Source of the DNA: Erpetoichthys calabaricus
Lineage: Eukaryota > Chordata > Cladistia > Polypteriformes > Polypteridae
Assembly (NCBI RefSeq): GCF_900747795.2
Contig: NC_041396.2
Coordinates: 118,510,397-118,574,396, forward strand
Reading direction: 5' to 3'
DNA: 64,000 nt
How positions within the stretch are numbered: position 1 is the stretch's first letter; every line of letters starts with the position of its first letter. A program made the position numbers and the translations under genes. Below are positions 26,235 to 38,600 of the stretch, piece by piece. A model generated the notes under the pieces. The model saw only the letters and a program-made list of their open reading frames with translations. It was not told the DNA's origin and made no database searches.

Positions 26235-28084
26235 GGATAGTGATAAAAAACAATTTTAGAAGGAATGAACAGTTACTTAGTACATCACTCCATCACTACT
26301 CCAGCTCTACTGGTTTCTGTTCCAAGCCCATTTCTTAATGAGAAGTTAAGTGACATTTTGATGCTTCAATTTAGTGGTCTCGCTTGTTATGGTTCCCCGC
26401 CCTTAATTGCTTTTTTCAATCTTAAACAGCTGTATTCCTTGTTTTTAAAGGCTCCTTATTAGCAATAAGATACAAATAACAAAGGAACCTGCAGTTCTCC
26501 ATCTAACTTGTTTCCATGTACACCTGTATGTATTCATCATACACTGAATAATGAATGGTGTTTAATAAAACACTAACAGACTGAAAATGATTTGATTTAG
26601 GCTTCAGATCATTTAGATGATATCCTTGGAAAGGAACAAAATCCATGATATAAGAACCTAACATTGCAGACTAACAAGCCATAAAATTAAATAAGGTTTG
26701 AAATTTGCAAGGATTGGTTTCTACTTGAGGAATTGGGTTGGAATGAAAACCTGCAGCCACTGCTGTCCTTCAGAACTGACATTGCCTACCTCTGCTTTAG
26801 AATCAAAAGTGCACTTTTTTTTCCAGGAAGATGAAATGTAGCTTGTTTGGAGTTCTCATCAGATTGGATCATCTCACAGTCCAGGGTTCCGGTGTGGACA
26901 TCCTTCTGTTATGCACAGGGTCTGCAATTGTATGCTCCAGTGGAATTTCTCTAACCAGGCAGCAGAAAATGTATGCAGAGATGAATATTTGTTCAAAGAG
27001 TAAAAGTGTGACTTGATGTTTTCATCTAGGGGTACTGTAGTCATATGCAGATACCAAATGATGTACAGTACAGATGGCCGTTGAACTTTATGTTTATTTT
27101 AGCCTGAGAATTTTACCCAGAGTTGGTTATAACAAATAGAATTGCTTGCCAAGAAACAACTTATTTCTGTTTTAATTTCCTTTATCCATTTTTGCTCTTG
27201 ATGATGTTCTCTGATTTATTTAGATCAAATGTACACATCATTAAAATATTGTTTAAAATGTTTACCTTTCAATTTAAAAGTGCTTTGAGGTTAACCAATT
27301 CTGGCACATGCTTTCACCTTCTCTGCTACTCTTAACATTTAAATTCTACTGAGAAATAAAGGCATTTGTCAATATGCACTCTTGAAATTCACAAATAAAG
27401 TCCTTTTGGAAAATATTTTTCATTTTGTTGCTGTGCTTATTTACTTCACAAAGTTTATTTACTTTACAATAAGCTTTTATGAAAGGTACGTGGCTTACAG
27501 TGTTGACAGTAAAATGAATAACATACTGTACTGGGCACATTCCATGAACTTCTGCTTTATCATTCTGTGTATTTGATCTGCTTATAATAAAATTGATTTT
27601 TCTCTCTGCTTGACCACAAAATGACACATTACTGTATTCTGCATATTCTCAGCATTGGCCCCTTCCACTTTCATGCATCACAACACAACATATGGAAAGA
27701 AATGTAAATAATAAAAGAAAATGCTTAAATGTTTACCATCTGTTCTTTCAAAAGTAAAAAATGCTTACAATGAATAAACATTAAAGATGTTTCATTCTAT
27801 ATTACAATTGATTGTGACATGGCAGCAATAACAAACTACACATTTGCACATTTAACCATATTTAAAATGAACTGGCCTAACATTTAATAAGTTCTGACAT
27901 TTCTGCAACATAAATATGGTGCATTGTCAGTAACAGATCACCAAAACACTTGTTTTACAAAAATAATTTGATACTATACTGTATCTTTTATTTTTGCAAT
28001 ATGTCTGAAATTAAAACAATACAAAACCAGTATATACTGAACATTTAATGAGCTCATAAAACAATAACAAGATTAATAAAAACA
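26235..28084. other. AT-rich intergenic DNA with a possible hAT end
   Basis: No gene recognised. About 26705-26805 ('gaatgaaaacctgcagccactgctgtcc' to 'attgcctacctctg') resembles the right end of hAT-type short elements known from vertebrates, from memory only. Confidence 0.35.
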
Positions 28085-28764
28085 TTGTTTAAAGTAGAAC
28101 GTCGTAAACTTCATCTTAAAGTCCATCCATCCATCCATTTTCCAACCCGCTGAAACCGAACACAGGGTCACGGGGGTCTGCTGGAGCCAATCCCAGCCAA
28201 CACAGGGCACAAGGCAGGAACCAATCCTGGGCAGGGTGCCAACCCACTGTAGGACACACACAAACACACCCACACACCAAGCACATACTAGGGCCAATTT
28301 AGAATCACCAGTCCACATAACCTGCATGTCTTTGGACTGTGGGAGGAAACCAGAGCGCCCGGAGGAAACCCACGCAGACATGGGGAGAACATGCAAACTC
28401 CACGCAGGGAGGACCCGGGAAGCGAACCCGGATCCCCAGATCTCCCAACTGCGAGGCAGCAGCGCTACCCACTGCGCCACCCCATCTTAAAATCAATGCG
28501 AAATTTATTAGACTTTCTCAAAACCTGTCATAAATAAAGTAGCACATTAAAAGCTTCATATTAAGTGTTACCCAAACTTGTTGTTAATCACTACATGCTT
28601 CTAAAACTGACCTCCTCTTCAACTGAGAGGAGCCGCAGGCAGCAATTGCCACAAAGAATACATTAACTTCATGATACTATGGCTCTCTGAATATTTAGAA
28701 TACTAAGATCTAATACCTGATATCATTTTCATGATGAAATTCATTAAAGCATGTATTAAGCTTG
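28085..28764 (+). repeat. Unnamed dispersed module, copy 1 (SINE-interrupted)
   Basis: Sequence on both sides of the SINE at 28121-28482 is similar to 32485-32790: 'taaagtagaac.tc.taaacttcatcttaaa', 'ctctctgaat', 'ctgatatc.ttttcatgatga', 'aaagcatgt'. The module runs into a SINE-like head at about 28765. I do not recognise its family. Confidence 0.65.
28121..28482 (-). repeat. Full-length tRNA-derived SINE with 9-base target duplication
   Basis: Same family as 20799-21165 and very similar to it. Flanks catcttaaa at 28112-28120 and 28483-28491 are identical. The related module at 32485-32790 keeps an unoccupied version of this site, so the insertion direction is clear. Confidence 0.92.
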
Positions 28765-29035
28765 TGAGGGAACAGTGGTGAGGCGGTAGTGCTGCTGCCT
28801 CGGCAGTAAGGGGGGCATGTCCCGGGTGTTCGCTACCTGGAGTTTGTATGTTTTTCTGGTGGGTTTACTTGATGTGCTTCAGTTTCTTTTCAAAGGCTAT
28901 GGGATTTTATGATGCCAAATTGACCTTAGTGTATGTGGGTGCTTGTATTCACCCTGCCATGAGCAGGAGCCCCATCCAGGGATTGTTCTGCCTCGCTCCC
29001 GATGATTTCTGGGACCCTGGATGGATGGAATAATT
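28765..29035 (+). repeat. Older tRNA-type SINE with GGAT tail
   Basis: Diverged plus-strand copy: head 'gtggtgaggcggtagtgctg', GCTGCCTCGGCAG, body, end 'cctggatggatgg'. It directly follows the dispersed module. Confidence 0.75.
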
Positions 29036-29042
29036 AAATATT

Positions 29043-29250
29043 GTGACGTGTGAGTCCCTGTCTTATACCCCAAAACACAAGGCTGAGTCTCAGTACTTTA
29101 ACAAAACCAGCTTTTATTCAGCTTGAAACAGGAACAGCACGGTTATTGTAGCGGGATCTACCATTTTCCTATACACAAACACAGCAATCAGACAGGGTCG
29201 TGGCCAGGTTAGTGGCCAAATAATACTGTTCCCTACATTTAGTTCCCTGC
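29043..29250 (-). mobile_element. Possible LTR fragment
   Basis: On the minus strand an AATAAAAGCTGG poly(A)-like signal is followed by sequence ending in GTCACA, as at an LTR 3' end. The partner LTR and coding parts were not found, so the class is uncertain. Confidence 0.3.
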
Positions 29251-29768
29251 ACGGCGTGATCGTGATCTTTTTGGATTTGCTTTCACAGCGAGCTGCTACA
29301 GCGCTGGGAGCCTGCGGTTGCCTGATAGGCTGTCTTTCACAGACACGGCGATCGCGCTTCAGGATGCTCTTCGGTATGTCTTCCCGTTGTGGGGAGTCCC
29401 AAAAAAGGATGGAATGCCCAAACTATTCCAACTACAATAATTGCGTTGGCGTTGTTAGAAGACATCGCAAATGGAAGAATTACAAGCGTGTGCATATTTA
29501 CAGATGATGGCAACCGGCTTCTAAGTTGATTTTGATTTCCAAGAACTGTCCTTTTGGAGCTGTGTGCTGAACTGGCTCCGGCTTTACAAAGGCAGGCTTT
29601 GAAGAATTGTGCTCTACCTGCTTCTTTGCTAGTTCTGCCCACTGACGGGTTTTTAGCCACAGGAGCTTTTCAATGTGAATTTGCTGAAGATTGGGTTTTT
29701 CACAAACATCACTGAGTTGCACCATGCCAGCTGTGTAGGATAGTATTATCCACTTGCAATGCAAGATA

Positions 29769-30100
29769 CAGTGCATCCGGAAAGTATTCACAGCGCATCA
29801 CTTTTTCCACATTTTATGTTACAGCCTTATTCCAAAATAGATTAAATTCATTTTTTTTCTCAGAATTCTACACACAAAAAGTTTACTCGAGGTTTTTGCA
29901 AATTTATTAAAAATAAAAAAAAAAGAGAAATCACATGTACATAAGTATTCACCGACGCTTCCCATCCAACCTGATGAAGCTTGAGAGGTGCTGCAAAGAG
30001 GAATGGGCAAAACTGGCCAAGGATAGGTGTGCCAAGCTTGTGGCATCATATTCAAAAAGACTTGAGGCTGTAATTGCTGCCAAAGGTGCATCGTAAAGTA
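29769..30100 (+). mobile_element. Internally deleted Tc1 copy (left end joined to right part)
   Basis: Starts at a TA (29767-29768) with CAGTGCATCCGGAAAGTATTCAC, a well-known fish Tc1 terminus. After about 190 bases it jumps to sequence that normally lies near the opposite end ('cgacgcttcccatccaacc' to 'ttgagcaaaggctgtg'). The right inverted repeat is missing; another Tc1-type sequence follows at once. Confidence 0.7.
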
Positions 30101-30104
30101 TTGA

Positions 30105-31174
30105 GCAAAGGCTGTGCTTTTCCAACTATTGCAGCAAAAGACCAGCAGTCCTTTTAAGGATAGCAAGGATAGCAAGTCACCTGAAAGGGCCATGTAAAGA
30201 ACAGAGAATCGATCCATTGTGGCTCTTGGTGCACTGCAAGGTGCAAGCCACTCATAAGCCCCAAGAATAGAAAGGCTAGATTGGACTTTGCTAAAGAACA
30301 TCTAAAAAAGCCAGCACAGTTCTGGAAAAACATTCTTTGGACAGATGAAACCAAGATCAATCTCTACCAGAATGATGGCAAGAAAAAAGTATGGAGAAGG
30401 CGTGGAACAGCTCATTATCCAAAGCATACCACATCATCTGTAAAACAGAGGCAGTGTGATGGCTTGGGCGTGCATGGCTGCCTGTGGCACTGGGACACTA
30501 GTGTTTATTGATAATGTGACACAGGACAGAAGCAGACGAATGAATTCTGAGGTGTTCAGAGACATACTGTCTGCTCAAATCCAGCTAAATGCAGTCAAAT
30601 TGATTGGGCGGTGTTTCATGATACAGATGGACAATGACCCAAAACATACAGCCAAAGCAACCCAGGAGTTTATTAAAGCAAAGAAGTGGAAAATTCTTGA
30701 ATGGCCAAGTCAGTCACCTGATCTTAACCCAATTGAGCATGCATTTCACTTGTTGAAGACTAAACTTCAGACAGAAAGGCCCACAAAGAAACAGCAACTG
30801 AAAGCCGCTGCAGTAAAGGCCTGGCAGAGCATTAAAAAGGAGGAAACCCCGCATCTGGTGATGTCCATGAGTTCAAGACTTCAGGGTGTCATTTCCAGCA
30901 AAGGGTTTTCAACCAAGTATTACAAATGAACATTTTATTTCCAGTTATTTAATTTGTCCAGTTACCTTTGAGCCCCTGAAATGAAGGGATTGTGTTAAAA
31001 AATGCTTTAGTTGCCTCACATTTTTATTCAATCGTTTTGTTCACCCCACTGAATTAAAGCTGAAAGTCTGCACTTCAACTGCATCTGAGTTGTTTCATTT
31101 AAAATTCATTGTGGTAATGTACAGAACCAAAATTAGAAAACAGTTGTCTGTCCAAATATTTATGGACCTAACTG
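30105..31174 (+). mobile_element. Tc1/mariner transposon, near-complete transposase 3' two thirds
   Basis: Open parts at 30281-30511 and 30456-30929 (different frames) encode a Tc1-type DDE transposase. MDFAKEHLKKPAQFWKNILWTDETK carries the first catalytic Asp; FMIQMDNDPKHTAKATQEF carries the second; QSPDLNPIEHAFHLLKTKL carries the Glu, with DD34E spacing. A frameshift lies near 30450 in the glycine-rich block. The N-terminal DNA-binding part is missing on the left. The right end (GTCTGTCCAAATATTTATGG, ending CTG at 31174 before TA) is a typical Tc1 inverted repeat. An inactive copy, but well preserved. Confidence 0.85.
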
Positions 31175-31184
31175 TATGTATATA

Positions 31185-31796
31185 CCATACAATATTGCAG
31201 GAGAACTTATTCCAGGCTGCTATGAACCTACAGCTTGGGAAAAGATTCATCTTTCAACATTATAATGACCCTAAGCATATGGCCAAAGCAACATGGGAAT
31301 TGCTCAGAAACACAAAGGTGAATGTTTTGGAATGGCCAAGTCAAAGCCCCTGATGTTAATGCTATTGAAAATCTGTGGCACTATTTTGAAGACTGCTGTC
31401 CAGAAGGGTCATCCCACCAACCTAGAGGATCTGTATAAATTCTACCAAGAAGAATTGGGGAAGAATCAGTGCTGAACAATGTGCAACACAAATATATACC
31501 AACTCCCAAAATAATCAAGGCTGTTATTGCAGCAAAAGGGTTCTCGACAAATATTTTATATTTAATGTGTAGATCTTTAATAATTAAGGAAACATTACCT
31601 TTTGGGGTTTATCTTCCTCATTTAAATATCTACAGAAAATAGTTATCTTTACTTTGGAAATGTAAAGTGCTTATGCTGTTACAGCATAAGAGTTCACATT
31701 AAAATACTAAATGGATAAACGTAAGTATAAATCTGTTGTCATGAAGAAAATTATGATGACTTTTAAGGAGATTGAATACTTTTCCACACTACTGCA
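31185..31796 (+). mobile_element. Second Tc1-type fragment, different family
   Basis: Encodes pieces such as FQHYNDPKHMAKATWELL (31240-31310) and VLEWPSQSP (31325-31352), the second Asp and pre-Glu motifs of Tc1 transposases. 'attgaatacttttcca' near 31770 resembles the terminal repeat. It abuts the previous Tc1 element. Only the C-terminal third remains, with shifts. Confidence 0.65.
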
Positions 31797-32113
31797 TATT
31801 AATTTGCCACTTGAAATTGTGTTCTAAAGTGAAGCATTTTTTAAAATAAATTTAAAAATACCTGGGGCCTCATGTATAACGCCGTGCGTAGAACTCACAC
31901 TATAACATGGCGTAAGCACAAAAGCGGGATTGTGCGTACGCACAGAAAAATCCAGATGCAGGAATCTGTGCGCACGCATACTTTCACGTTCTTCTACTAC
32001 ATAAATCCCGATTTGCGTGAAAAGTAACGCACGTGCACGCGCCTTCTGTCCCGCCCCAACTCCTCCCAGAATTACGCCTCTTTGAATATGCAAATCAATA
32101 TAAATAGCCTTCT

Positions 32114-32374
32114 GTGAAAAGACAATGGGAAAAGCACGGGGGGAAATATAAGAATTTCAGCGAATACCAAGTGGAGGCAAAGGAAAAACGTACTATTTGT
32201 TGGTTTAAACAGTGGTATAATCAACAAAATGAAGCTGATCGAGTGAAAAGAGTGTCGGAGAAACTCGAAGGCTCAACTTCACAAAGTCGCACAATGCCCG
32301 AAATAAAAAAGAAATCACATATCAAAGTCGCCATGAAAAAGCGAGTCGTAGCCCACCGTCTGAGTGTCATATGA
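32114..32374 (+). pseudogene. Harbinger Myb/SANT-like protein relic
   Basis: Open frame of 86 codons. Family members usually run KKRNFSE...EVE and later EIKKKWSDIKVDAKRRVAAHR; here NFSEYQVEAKEKR and EIKKKSHIKVAMKKRVVAHR are seen. The central part is short and the key Trp after KKK is lost, so it is probably non-functional. Assignment is from memory of the family. Confidence 0.55.
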
Positions 32375-32484
32375 AAGCTTATTAGGGTACAGACAAAAAA
32401 AAGGCACACAGTGGGGAAAAAAGCACGAAATGTCAACTTTAATCTCGAAATTTCCACATTAATCACGTAGTTTATTTTACCATT

Positions 32485-32790
32485 AAAGTAGAACATCATA
32501 AACTTCATCTTAAAATCGTTTAATTTACTAGTTTCTCAAATCCCATTGTAACTAAAGTGGCATGTTAAATGCTTTGTTCTGTATTTGATCTTCTATGTGC
32601 TCTATGTGTATGAATCACTACCTGCTTTTTAAACGGGCTTTCTCTTTCTCCGACAGGACACATAATCCATTACATTCTTGATATTACAGCTCTCTGAATA
32701 ATTAAAATACTGAGATGTATACGTGATATCTTTTTCATGATGATAGGAATGAAAGCATGTTATTAAACATGGGAACACGGTGGCGCAGTG
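32485..32790 (+). repeat. Unnamed dispersed module, copy 2 (inside the Harbinger element)
   Basis: Similar to the sequence flanking the SINE at 28121-28482, with the uninterrupted site 'cttcatcttaaaatcg' near 32505. It runs into a SINE-like head ('gggaacacggtggcgcagtg', 32770-32789) as copy 1 does. Confidence 0.65.
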
Positions 32791-33059
32791 CTTGTTCATG
32801 TCTCACGCAAGAGGCTTGCTGCGCCATGCGCAACCTTCAATTAAATAATTTATCACAGCAGTACTGTCTCTTTCAAACGTACTAACCTCCAATTCCTGTC
32901 CTTACTTTTCTTTCTCCAAAAACTCAATCGCCACACAATAAGCTATGTAATAGACGTGAAGCCATCTGTAAGCTTAGAACTTCGATTCTTCAAAACTTTT
33001 AAGGAACATTGAAATATCTTAGTAGTACCTGTTTAATTATTCTATTCGTCTATCTTTCC

Positions 33060-33150
33060 AGTGTCACGTCAGCACCAGCAAGAATACAGCGCAAGGCAGG
33101 AACAATTACTGAACTAGCTAGCGCTGCGGCACCGTGTCCTCACATGTTTA
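33060..33150 (-). repeat. SINE fragment
   Basis: On the minus strand 'ggacacggtgccgcagcgctagc' and 'gttcctgccttgcgctgt' are diverged SINE head and body blocks. It is inverted relative to the SINE-like head at 32770. Confidence 0.45.
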
Positions 33151-34015
33151 ATTATTAACAATACAGATTATTTAAATGAAGTTAAAGTTTTATCTGTATA
33201 ATATAATCAACATGTTTTGCTGCATTTCGTTTTAGAAATGAATACCGTCATCACATGTAAATACGGCCTTTATAAAGTGGCGCAGGTTGTGCAATATTAT
33301 AACTGTAGTGCAAGTTTACAGTGGGGTAATTGTACTTATAAGTCCAAACATTTCTACAAGGACCACTTGAGTGTGTTTAGAGTTCTTGGGATGAAACTGT
33401 TTCTAAACCGCGAAGTCCGTACAGGGACTAAAGCGTTTGCTGTGGCTCAGGCAGCATCTGCTTCATGCTGTATACCGATAATTCTCTTTCCAATCAGCTG
33501 CTGCTGTGATTCCCCACTCAGATACAGTGATATAAATACTCCGAGTGGTGCAGTGAGAGTAATATGGAAAAAGATGATCTGCTGTGGCAACCCTTAACGG
33601 GATCAGCTGAAAGAAGAAGAAGATGCAGTGAGCGTAACAAAGCTAAAGCAGTTATGGTATTTGGAATACTATGGCTATTCCCTGGACCATTATATTGCTA
33701 CAGGTTAATTACAATCAGATGCATTACACTAATAAACAATATGCAGTTAATTTCAGTGTATTTATAAAGCCGCGCCAGGAATGTGGATTTAAGAAAGAAA
33801 GGTGATCACACAGGAACAGTAGCACTGCTTTGACGCTGGGTGCCGCCAGTCTGCAAAACCGGGCAGATAAATTGCGTACGCCAAGGAATTAGTTACCGTG
33901 GAAATGTGCGTGGCTTTACGCCAAGTTTAGGTTTTATACATCGCGATTTGAGCGTGGAAAGGTTCGTACGCAACATTTCTGTGCGTACGCACCGTTTATA
34001 CATGAGGCCCCAGGT

Positions 34016-35540
34016 CTGTTCTTGCAGTTTAAAACGGGGTCAAATACATCCACTTTGAAGCAGAAAAGATTTCAATTTAAGAAAACATGCCCTCTCTATT
34101 TTACAAAGCACACAGAGTGCGATTCATGCCGAGTACAGTGAAGTGAAAATGAGTTTTATTGTACCTGGTACACATAAAAATGCATATGAACTAAACTGAT
34201 TACACTGGATTGTATTTTTGATAAAAAATGTACATTTTTGAAAGAGACAAGCTACTGTTTCTGTGGCATGTCTTGCACGCACACATTTTTTTTGCACACA
34301 GAAAACTCAAAATAAACAAGGAAAAGTGTCTAATAGATGAGAATGAAGTACCACAAATTAATTATCATTTTTTTAATGCATGATGGTTCACTCTTGCTGA
34401 GGATATGGTAATAAAAGAACAGAGTACAACGTTTTTGAGTGAGTAAATTCCTTGACGCTGGTGTTGTTCCTGCCTTGTTTCTGTCCGACGACTGCTGAAA
34501 TAGGCTCCAGTTGAACAGCACCACCACTCTGGATAACTGGGATAGACGCCTTTAATATCTGTTCAGTTCGAATCACTTAATTCCATGCTAAATGCTGTGC
34601 TTGAAATGGAAACAAATAATTGGCAGGACTGTCTACTTTTGTAGGGTGCTAAGTTCTTGAATTGTGCTTCAAATTTTATGCTATTTCTTAATCAAGCAGA
34701 TGTGGAGGCCCCCCCCCCCCCCCCCTTGGAGTTTTGAGGGCACTGCTAGAAGTATATTATATTGAATTGCAGGCAGTTTGGGTGCATTGAAATGCCACAA
34801 CTATTTATAACAGGTAACTTCAAGCCCTGGCTACATGCCGGCTTCATTTTTTTCTCACTAATGCACGTAAGTCTGTTAACAATCTAGTGGCAGGAGGCAG
34901 CAGTGAAACTGCAGATTTAAAAACAAAAAATTATAGCTGTATAGTTAAGGAATATAACCGATTGCATAACTTTTTGCCAGTTATTATTGTCTAGTAGTCT
35001 ATAGAACTGAGACAGCCATTCAGAACTGGACATCAACATTCAGCTGGCTCTGAAGGGTGCCATTCTGCTGCAGAGGAAGATGAACTTAGCAAAGTGAGGT
35101 GCATAGCTGGTATCCCTTTTAAAACAGCCAATTCTCATAAGAATGGTTTGCTTTTTCCTTTTCTTCCTTCTTAAAGCAACATGGATATGCAGTTTTGCAT
35201 TATGTGTATAATCACAAGACTCAATAACATTAATGGCTTGAAAAATTGAGATATTCTGTAACTTAAGGCTTTCATCATAGTGGAACTCCGGTAACCTTTA
35301 GGTCCATTATAAAGCACAAGAACAGGCCTGTTATTTTTTTAAATTTATAAAATGTGCCTCAGTTTAGAAAGCAGTTTCATGTGGCAATCTAATATACTCC
35401 ATGACTGTGAAAAAATATGTTCTGCACTTTTCATGTCAAAGTTATCATTTAAAAAGACAGCAGATTGCAGAAGGAGGAGATGAATCTTCACAATATAACT
35501 GTGTATTACATAAAACAAAAATGCTATGAGGCAAAATTAT
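34016..35540. other. Intergenic DNA between the Harbinger element and NUP133 3' end
   Basis: No gene recognised. It includes an uninterrupted run of 17 cytosines at 34709-34725. Confidence 0.4.
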
Positions 35541-35642
35541 TTTTACTATATTTATTATAAAAAAATTCATTAACAAATTTATTACAGGAATATAAATGAG
35601 AAATACATAACCACTTCCAGAAAAAAAAATCACTTAAGCTGC
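35540..35642 (-). other. NUP133: NUP133 3' UTR with two poly(A) signals (predicted)
   Basis: AATAAA on the minus strand occurs at 35578-35583 and 35551-35556, only 60-90 bases after the stop codon. A very short 3' UTR is therefore likely; longer forms are possible. Confidence 0.5.
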
Positions 35643-38600
35643 CTAACACTGTTGATAACGTTCATAGTTTGCCCGCAAAGCAAATTCAAAGTATGAATTT
35701 GATTTTAGCTTTTTAATCTCATCAGATTGCAGCAGCTCTTTGACATCTGGTAAGTAATTCTGAAGAGAGATTCCTAGAGGAGAAAGAAAGAAAAAAAAAA
35801 AAAGCTTATTTTTAAAACAATACAATTTATTAGATTTTCAATATTTTTTATAAATGTAGAAAGTAATAAAAGAGAAATCAATTTAAATGTATGGATGACA
35901 TAACTTTAAAGTATACAATTGAGAAGTATTTATTGACCAAAAAAAAAAAAAACAACTCTCCACACTAAAGGGATAAAAGTGAGTATTCAATTGTCTACTC
36001 CCAAATATCACCCACTAAGAGTCAAGACTAATAATTTAACATTAAAACACTGTATGTAAGAGAGACCAGGAACACTTAGGAAGCACTCAAAACTATATAA
36101 TTATGTTAAAAGAAATTTAAAGATAATTCCTTGTAATTATGAGTATGATAAATGACCGATGACCAATCTTAAACCATTTGCATGCATACCACTTAAACAT
36201 TGTGAAAAAACAGAAATGGATTAATTACATGTTGTCGTACTGGAATCTCTAGTGCAAAGTATATATATTAGCATAGTCAATGTACATTAAGGTCAAAATT
36301 ATTTAACTATTATAATTAAGAACCATTCCTTGAACAAGTTTATGCATACTTAGAATCACTACCAGAAAACCGGTAGCGAGTAAAACAATACTTGCCAAAC
36401 TTAACCAATATACGGTTGCCATTAAAACACTATGCAAATAAAGCCAACACCATTAACCAAAAGTCCTGCACACAGCTACTGTAATGTGACAACAACTGCC
36501 AGACCGAATTTAGGACAGCAAAGTCTGCTTCCATTTAAGGCAAGGCACAGTATCCAGCAAAGATCCTTCCCAAACCAACAGAGGTCAATTTAGTCTTATA
36601 TGTAATATAGGGGAATTAGACAATGGCCAAACATTTTCTATATTTCAAGGGAATCTGATCATTAACATCAATGTAAAAGGAAACTAATGGACATATTGTT
36701 GATGATTTTTTATTAAGTTGTGTGATCTCTCATATATACTTACATTTACTGTATATTATCTATGCATTTTTCTATTTATTATCTCTAAACCAAGGATATA
36801 CAGCAGCTTCTGTAAATTTAAAGATACTCTTAGTTCTTGTGTGAACTCAGTCAGTTATTTCTATATAGAATAAACAGACAAAAAAACAGTAGCTTTAAGA
36901 TGACCCAGTGAATGACAAAAGATTATTAGAGAGGCAGTCACACAAATACACACTTTAAGTTGTCTGTTAAAAACTCAGGACGTAGCTATCAAAGTAAAGT
37001 TCAAACAGAAATTATCAGCAACATTAGCTTCTCAAATAAAATGCAAGACTGGATTGCATTAAAAGTGGACCCAAAAACAGAGCAGTACGTTGTGGGTTTT
37101 AGAACTTATGAAGCAGAAATGTAGCTGTCGTGTTCTTCATCCTATTTTGTGACCTGTATAATGGTAAGGTTTCAGATAAGTGTTAGTTTTTTGTTAGCAG
37201 CAAATCCTTACGCTTTGCAAAGAATTTTAGGATGCAAAAAGTTATAACAACCTGACTGAAGACGTCCAGGGTTTTTCGTTTCTAAAAGCTGAATGTTTTT
37301 GTGTTTAGATTTTGGCATAAATGTTGCGTTCATGAGAATTTCTAATTTAGCAATTGTGATGTCTCACCTTTCTACTTTGTTGTAATCACATTAATGTCTG
37401 GTGGCATTTGGGGAGAAATACAACTACTTTATTGAGTTGCTACTTAGCTCATGTAAAATGCAATTACAGCTAAGGTCTATTTTCTTTTCTTTTTGGAATG
37501 TTAGAACAATCTAGACGAGAACAGGCCATTCAAACCAAAAAGCGTGCCAGTCCTACTTTTATGAAAATAAAACACAAACTAATGCATTAATTATGTATCA
37601 CACTAATGTAAATACATTGTGAGCATAAAAATACCACCTCTGACTGACCTAGTTATTTTTATTTTATGTTACTAAACAAAGTGAAAAGAACAATGTTGCC
37701 TAACAAGTTGGCCTGTCCAGGCAGCACTGATTTCTGTTACTTTTTCCACAAGCATCTAGCACTTTGAAGGGTGTTCACATTATATATCTCACTGAAATTC
37801 TCGTCATTGCAATCAATCTCATCGAACATGAGTGCAGCATTATTACTTCTGCTAGACAGTATCTGTTTTAGTCATTCTTGTGAAAATTATCTCTAAGAAA
37901 ACCACGCAATAGTTTAATAAACCTAGGGAACCTCAATAGATAAACAAATCTGGGAAAAATCAAGAAAGTCAAGTGATTAAAATTAAAAATACTATTATTG
38001 TATTATTAATATGGGCATTTAACTTTGTTATTCAATGAATTCAAAATGCTGCTGCATGAATTATTATATGAACCAGAAAGTATGAACACATAACTGCAGT
38101 CCTTAAGTCCTTGCACTGGCTTCTTAGTTAAGCTTAGGGCTGATTTCAAAATCCTCCTTTTAATACAGGTATATAGAGCCTTAAAAGGCTCAGGCTCTGC
38201 TTACATATCTGAAGTTATTACTTACAAACTAGAGCGCACATTGAGATCTCAAGATGCTGGCTAGTTATAATTCCAAGGATTAATATAAAAAAAAAAAAAG
38301 TGGGAGGTCAAGCTTTTAGTTACAGGGCCTCAAAGCTGTGGAATGATCTGCCTGTTAATAAAAGAGATGCTGCTTCAGTTCAGCTTTAAAATCCAGGCTG
38401 AGGACTCATGCATGGAAGGGTGAATGGGCCTTCGAATGGACTAGCACCATGTCTAGGGATTTTTTTTTCTGCCTTTCAAACTGATGCAGTAGATGCATGT
38501 TTTGCTCCCTGTAACCCTGAACTACATTAAGCACGTTGAGAGAATTGTATCTTGCAGTTATATAAGAAATTATTTTGATTAACATTAAAAAGATGTTTAA

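Larger units (their letters stand above)
31860..34015 (+). mobile_element. PIF/Harbinger-type element with long terminal inverted repeats
   Basis: Ends are perfect inverted repeats: ACCTGGGGCCTCATGTATAA at the left, and its mirror at the right ending at 34015. CGTACGCAC-rich subterminal repeats follow on both sides. At 32114-32374 a relic of the Harbinger Myb/SANT-like accessory protein is readable (KNFSEYQVE near the start, PEIKKKSHIKVAMKKRVVAHR near the end). I recognise no DDE transposase; the middle is filled by a dispersed module (32485-32790) and SINE pieces. Non-autonomous. Confidence 0.7.

Noticed and set aside
30281-30929. Possible domesticated host gene from the Tc1 transposase
   Set aside because: The N-terminus is missing, the frame is shifted mid-protein and a terminal inverted repeat is still attached, so it is an ordinary dead transposon.
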